From positions 1 to 8,846 of the forward strand of contig JAUWQS010000053.1 in the NCBI GenBank assembly GCA_030610915.1: a stretch of 8,846 nucleotides of DNA, written 5' to 3'. Source of the stretch: Pseudomonadota bacterium (lineage in GTDB: Bacteria; Desulfobacterota; Syntrophia; Syntrophales; JADFWA01). The notes below the pieces were generated by a model, which ran no database searches, was not told where the DNA came from, and worked only from the letters and a program-made list of their open reading frames with translations. Positions 5,605-8,846 of this stretch are shown in pieces. The translations under genes and the position numbers were made by a program. Within the stretch, counting starts at the first letter, position 1. Each line of letters starts with the position of its first letter.

Positions 5605-7095
5605 CTATCGCTGAGACAAACCTTTAATACCATCCAACAACACTCTCATGGCCACACAATCATCCTCATTATAGTTAAGGATGCGCTGGCGAATTTCAGT
5701 GTCACCACTCTCAACCCAGCGATGATACCATTCGATCGATGCAGCCCCTGATGGATTCGAGTCTCGCCATTTGAAGCCGAGGTACGATGCAAGTGTTTTA
5801 ATAGAATAATCACGAGTCGGCCATTCTGTTTTTGATCGGACAACATGGCTATAGAGATCCACAGCAGTTGCGGGATCAAACATCGCTTCAATTTCCTCTT
5901 CTGTTGCAACGGCAGAATATTTTTTCTGTAATTTACGCCAGATCGTTCGTTCATAATGTGAATAATAGTAGATTGCACATGGCTGTGAATCCTGAACATA
6001 CTTCCAAGCCTCAACAAACGCACGTTCTTCTTCCTCTGACGTCGGATCTTCCGCAAGAAAAGCTATATATCGTTCCGTACCCGTATCCCCACCGTGACGT
6101 TCGACAAAACCATGCAGATAACAAATATCCCTCATCGGATCTGTTTCAATGTCAAAAAAGAGTTCGAAGTCCGCTGATGGCAGGGTAATCGGTTCTTTCA
6201 AATACGGTCTTGCCCCGGGTTGTTTCTGAAGTCTGGCACGTTCCTGAAACTTTATCAGCATATCAGCTCCAATACGGGGAATAATCGTTTTTTTACCATT
6301 TATCAATGCTTTCAGGTTGGCTTGTGCTAAATCCCTGACAGAATCAACATGCATCAGCATGTTATCCCGCCTGACTCTCCCCAGTTCAGGAATCAGAGTT
6401 AAATCATCGAGTTTTTCCAATCTTTTAGTACATGCCGTGTACCAGTGGCAGAGCTTGCATGTACTGCTAAGTGCCGGGAGGGTATCTTTCGCATGAGCCA
6501 CCAATTGCCGCGCGGTTTCCAGAGCAGACTGATACACATCCCACAGGCTGGCTGGATTTCGTGAACCTTGCGGGGCATCCAGAATGTACTCTACCTCTTT
6601 TCCGTGCACGTCCCAGACAAAGGGGGTCCGTCCACCCGAAAGCCGCAATCGTTCAAGAATATCCGTGTATAGAGCAAGCTGGACCGCGTAGTGTTTCTTC
6701 GGTTTCCCGTCAATGTCTTCACTGCCCCCTTCCTCACCTGCACCACTCTTGATATCACCAGCGATATAACCATCGTCACATCGTCGCAGAATATCCGGTT
6801 CACCAACGAAACCATCCGCGCTTATGCGACCACTGTAAATAAGGTTATCGCCACGCTCCATCGCCTCCATAGTGAATCGTTCCTTCTCATCACCATAGTA
6901 AGTGTGAAGATTGGTGAAAGGCAGATCAAGCCCCTTTATCACCTCTTGCTCGAAAGCGTTTCCCTTTTCCCATAAAAGCTGCACGAATGGATTTATGGGG
7001 GCTCTCAGGGCAGGATCACCGAACAGGTCCATGCTAACGCGATGGGGACACTGAACGAGATTGTATAGAATTGAGGCAGTAATTGGTTTGCTCAC
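5605..7095 (-). CDS. TM0106-family RecB/Cas4-like nuclease with RNase H-fold domain
   Basis: The 496-residue protein has two nuclease modules. Residues 1-230 form a Cas4/RecB-like PD-(D/E)XK domain: Cys16 in QCPHR, GEPDILRR with Asp101, AGDIKSG with Asp114 and Lys116, QLALY near 139-143, and CKLCHWYTAC (Cys213, Cys216, Cys222). The four cysteines would bind a 4Fe-4S cluster, as in Cas4 and AddB. Residues about 235-300 look helical, HhH-like. Residues 305-490 are a YprB-type RNase H/3'-5' exonuclease fold: FDIET (Asp315, Glu317), SHYE (379-382), VDLY (Asp413) and NYNEDDC (Asp478, Asp479). All catalytic residues are present. The biological role is not established; repair or foreign-DNA processing is inferred from the folds. 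Start is GTG at 7095 with GGAG about ten bases upstream. It stands alone, with no cas gene nearby. Confidence 0.88.
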   Translation of the reverse strand: MSKPITASILYNLVQCPHRVSMDLFGDPALRAPINPFVQLLWEKGNAFEQEVIKGLDLPFTNLHTYYGDEKERFTMEAMERGDNLIYSGRISADGFVGEPDILRRCDDGYIAGDIKSGAGEEGGSEDIDGKPKKHYAVQLALYTDILERLRLSGGRTPFVWDVHGKEVEYILDAPQGSRNPASLWDVYQSALETARQLVAHAKDTLPALSSTCKLCHWYTACTKRLEKLDDLTLIPELGRVRRDNMLMHVDSVRDLAQANLKALINGKKTIIPRIGADMLIKFQERARLQKQPGARPYLKEPITLPSADFELFFDIETDPMRDICYLHGFVERHGGDTGTERYIAFLAEDPTSEEEERAFVEAWKYVQDSQPCAIYYYSHYERTIWRKLQKKYSAVATEEEIEAMFDPATAVDLYSHVVRSKTEWPTRDYSIKTLASYLGFKWRDSNPSGAASIEWYHRWVESGDTEIRQRILNYNEDDCVAMRVLLDGIKGLSQR

Positions 7096-7131
7096 TTGCG
7101 CGTATCTCCAAGAAAAGAGCAGATTTCATTA

Positions 7132-7160
7132 ATTGTAAATATCCGCTATCTTTTTTTGAA
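7132..7160 (-). promoter_or_regulatory. Possible promoter of the TM0106-like gene
   Basis: Read on the minus strand: TTCAAA (7160-7155), 17 bases, TACAAT (7137-7132), ending 36 bases before the GTG start. The -10 is 5 of 6 and the -35 is 4 of 6, within an AT-rich stretch. The decayed methyltransferase upstream makes an own promoter plausible. Confidence 0.3.
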
Positions 7161-7184
7161 TTAACTCAGTTTACCCAATTTTCC

Positions 7185-7900
7185 CTAAGAAATCACCTTT
7201 TCCAATTCCTTAATGTTTTTTTCCGCTTCTTTTATGTGAACAGGTAAAAGTTCAATACCTATATACATTCTATTGGCAAGCATAGCTCCCAAGGCAGTCG
7301 TTCCGATACCGATAAATGGATCTAAAACTATGTCACCCTTTTGGGTAAATAATTTTATGAACCAACTATGTAATTCAATTGGGGAAACAGCACTATGGTT
7401 GCGATTGGAACATTCAGTAGCAAAATGTATCAATGTTGGGGGTTCAATGTAATGTTCTTTCTCGAAATCTAAGACGTTGTGAGGATAAACTTTCTTCCTA
7501 TTTAACCAATTCGAAACGTTTCTTCCAAATTTGCTATTTGTTCCAGAAACACTTCTAATAAAATCCTTTTCTGTCATTGACTTAAATCTTGGTTTGGCCC
7601 ACTCCCCAATCGGTACTTTAACGGCATCCTGATACATTTTAAACTTTTTCTGTTTTGTGAAATGTAGGCATCTTTCCCACGTATCCCGAAACCTATTGGG
7701 CCACTTTCCAGGATATGAGTTTTTTTATACCAACAATATTCTTCTGTCCATAACCAGCCTTGTTTTTTAAGCGCTAAGATCAGTTCTATAACGTATGTTT
7801 GTCTTTCTCCGTTTTTAACATTTTCCTTAATATTTAAAACAAATGAACCTGTTGGTTTTAAAACTCTACACCTGTCAAAACCCCGGAGAAAGTCAATGAC
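7185..7900 (-). pseudogene. Beta-class DNA methyltransferase (N6A/N4C type), truncated and frameshifted
   Basis: Two frames join into one protein. The first (7900 down to about 7726) reads DFLRGFDRCRVLKPTGSFV, then NIKENVKNGERQTYVIELI and KQGWLWTEEYCWYKK. The second continues from 7720 with NSYPGKWPNRFRDTWERCLH, TKQKKFKMYQDAVKVPIG, ATECSNRNHSAVSP and the SAM-binding motif I, VLDPFIGIGTTALGA, then IGIELLP near the end. The order (motif I at the C-terminus) is that of beta-class methyltransferases. The shift falls in A7 (7720-7726); eight As would restore KKNSYPGKW. The 5' part with the catalytic (D/S)PPY motif is absent: homology ends at the palindromic element starting at 7901. The ATG at 7637 is only an internal methionine. 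The gene is probably dead. It is AT-rich compared with the nuclease beside it. Confidence 0.85.
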
Positions 7901-8013
7901 TCTGTTGATTTAATGCCAAATTTAGTGCTTTTTGCAAAAGACAGCGTCGCAACCAGTTGAAATTATTGATAGCGACAAACGATTTTTCTGCAAAATCATA
8001 CTAAATCAACAGA
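7901..8013. mobile_element. 113-bp palindromic MITE-like element
   Basis: TCTGTTGATTTA (7901-7912) and TAAATCAACAGA (8002-8013) are perfect 12-bp inverted ends. Inside, TTTTTGCAAAAG...GCGTCGC faces GCGACAAA...TCTGCAAAA as a looser inverted pair. There is no coding capacity and no clear target duplication. It abuts the truncated methyltransferase on one side and a half attC site on the other, so it marks or caused a breakpoint. Confidence 0.55.
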
Positions 8014-8045
8014 TTCATAAACGGATCTCGAAAAAACGCCGTTTT

Positions 8046-8076
8046 AGCCCGGTCCCACTCAACTGTTTTGTTGGCC
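8046..8076 (-). other. Half of an attC-like recombination site
   Basis: Immediately after the stop of the small cassette gene the minus strand reads GGCCAAC (8076-8070, an R''-like box), AAAAC, then AGTTGAGTGGGACCGGGC, as in the left arm of an integron attC. The matching right arm ending in a GTT box is not found in the next 150 bases; instead the 113-bp palindromic element follows. The site appears broken. Confidence 0.5.
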
Positions 8077-8078
8077 TC

Positions 8079-8450
8079 TCATTTTTTTTGTTTCAGGTAC
8101 TTGTAAAGCTTTCTACATGTACTGTCATAGGATTTGATTTCAGCATCACCTTCAAGATGCCTGCAAATAGGACCGCCATCAGTTCCTACGGATTGCATAA
8201 GTTTCTCAGAGGCAGGTATAGAATACTCGTTATATAAGCTTACATCTCGAATGATTTCTCCTCCGAGAAACCATAGATTTGTTAAATGCCGTTTTACAGT
8301 TTTCTTTGTCAGGCCGCTTTCTGTTAAAAACTCAGCGAATGGGCGCAATTCCTCAAGCAGTTGTTTCCCATAAGCCAAATCTGGCTCAATGCCCATCCAG
8401 CGATCAGGCCATTCTGCAAAATCAGGGCATATGTCATTCAATTTATTCAT
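8079..8450 (-). CDS. Conserved small protein of unknown function, cassette-borne
   Basis: This 123-residue soluble protein has no signal peptide or membrane segment. I recognise a family look (CPDFAEWPDRWMG, ELRPFAEFLTESGLTKKTVK, NLWFLGGEIIRD, a C-terminal DSTCRKLYKYL) shared by uncharacterised proteins often seen in mobile DNA, but know no function. It is charged, mostly helical and rich in Trp near the N-terminus. I chose ATG 8450: it lies ten bases after the GTT box of the preceding attC, the usual position of a cassette start, and has no Shine-Dalgarno sequence, also common in cassettes. A longer TTG reading from 8525 would translate the attC site. The gene ends three bases before an R''-like box, the other cassette mark. 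Expression probably depends on an upstream promoter. Confidence 0.75.
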   Translation of the reverse strand: MNKLNDICPDFAEWPDRWMGIEPDLAYGKQLLEELRPFAEFLTESGLTKKTVKRHLTNLWFLGGEIIRDVSLYNEYSIPASEKLMQSVGTDGGPICRHLEGDAEIKSYDSTCRKLYKYLKQKK

Positions 8451-8460
8451 AGAGATAAAA

Positions 8461-8586
8461 GGCCAACGTCCGCCATCACCAGTGGGCAGGGGAAACGAAC
8501 CTTTGTAAATGGCAATTAAACACAAAACCGGTAAAAAACTAAAAACGCCACGACCCTGGCCATCTGAGTGAATGGCGTCGTTAACC
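8461..8586 (-). other. Integron attC-like site (126 bp)
   Basis: The minus strand runs from GGTTAAC (8586-8580), overlapping the mazF stop, to GTTGGCC (8467-8461). The two ends fold back over about 35 bases: GGTTAACG-ACGCCATTCAC from one side against GGCCAACGTCCGCCATCAC from the other, continuing through TGGCCAGGG versus TGGGCAGGGG. The centre is an AT-rich loop. Length, terminal AAC/GTT boxes, extrahelical bases and position between two co-oriented genes fit attC sites (known range about 57-141). The mismatch between the end boxes is expected, because the R' box comes partly from the next cassette. Confidence 0.68.
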
Positions 8587-8846
8587 TCCGATTATTTCGT
8601 TTAATCCCTCTATTATCAGATTTATTTCTTCGGGTTTAGCTACACTAATTTTCTTTCGAAGACGTTTTATAGATAATGTACGAATTTGACTGATTTTAAC
8701 CCAGGAATGTTTAGGAAGATTTGATTCTTGTAGTTCAAGAGTAAGGGGAAACCCAGCTCTCTGGGGTTGGCTCGTAATAGCGACCACAATTACTGTTCCC
8801 GATCGTTTATTGAAAACTTCATGGCTTAAAACCAAGACAGGCCGCT
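8581..8846 (-). CDS. mazF: MazF/PemK-family mRNA interferase toxin (5' end beyond window)
   Basis: MazF toxins cleave single-stranded mRNA. The visible part reads RPVLVLSHEVFNKRSGTVIV, then VAITSQPQRAGFPLTLEL, PKHSWVKISQIRTLSIKRL and ends EGLNEIIGG, covering the core beta-barrel of the family. The frame is open to the window edge, so an N-terminal segment of roughly 25-30 residues with the usual start of the barrel lies outside. The apparent TTG start at 8835 is only an artefact of the edge. The stop codon lies inside the R'' box of an attC-like site, as in integron cassettes, where toxin-antitoxin pairs are common and thought to stabilise arrays. A mazE-like antitoxin would be expected just upstream, outside the window. 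Confidence 0.85.
   Translation of the reverse strand, partial: RPVLVLSHEVFNKRSGTVIVVAITSQPQRAGFPLTLELQESNLPKHSWVKISQIRTLSIKRLRKKISVAKPEEINLIIEGLNEIIGG

Noticed and set aside
5605..7095. Cas4 of a CRISPR system
   Set aside because: The fused RNase H-fold domain and length fit the TM0106 family. There is no repeat-spacer array or other cas gene in the window.
7185..7637. A short stand-alone 150-residue methyltransferase
   Set aside because: ATG 7637 is an internal Met of a longer conserved protein whose upstream part continues in the other frame; the piece lacks the catalytic motif.
8451..8525. TTG start at 8525 for the small cassette gene
   Set aside because: It would translate the attC-like palindrome. 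ATG 8450 follows the GTT box at the normal cassette distance.

Overview
The window looks like a chromosomal segment from an anaerobic Desulfobacterota-type bacterium (Syntrophobacter/Syntrophus-like; inferred from protein flavour and from the dense, mixed short inverted repeats; no marker gene proves it). It has moderate GC on the left and becomes more AT-rich after about 7.1 kb.

Left third (1-4001): a glycine cleavage/lipoate block. gcvT (aminomethyltransferase) and gcvH (lipoyl carrier) lie on the minus strand, gcvT first. They are separated by a 287-bp spacer filled by a nested inverted-repeat element that also encodes the last residues of GcvT. Divergently, on the plus strand, lies a full dihydrolipoamide dehydrogenase gene. 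Together these supply the T, H and L components; gcvPA/gcvPB are not in the window and may lie left of gcvH. The 524-bp divergent intergenic region holds a near-consensus sigma70 promoter, three copies of a CACGCAAAG-type repeat and a REP-like twin hairpin.

Middle (4002-5604): a degraded toxin-antitoxin operon on the minus strand. In reading order it has a 49-codon remnant of a DarG-like macro-domain gene, an apparently intact short hicB, and a hicA whose 3' half has been replaced in frame by a pRiA4b ORF-3-like protein. Imperfect 54-bp direct repeats bracket it, and a 141-bp MITE-like element flanked by TA supplies the stop codon of the fusion.

Right (5605-8846): a stand-alone TM0106-type nuclease (Cas4/RecB-like Fe-S nuclease fused to an RNase H fold); a decayed beta-class DNA methyltransferase, truncated at its 5' end and frameshifted in an A7 tract; a 113-bp palindromic element at the truncation point; then what looks like the tail of an integron gene-cassette array: a small uncharacterised protein and a MazF toxin (cut by the window edge), each followed by an attC-like site. 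The intact 126-bp attC and the exact match between the two ends of the small-protein cassette are the strongest new observation. All accessory genes read on the minus strand, so an integrase gene, if present, should lie to the right of the window.

Overall: a core metabolic locus next to an accessory region of stress or defence genes, many broken, with small mobile repeats at nearly every junction.
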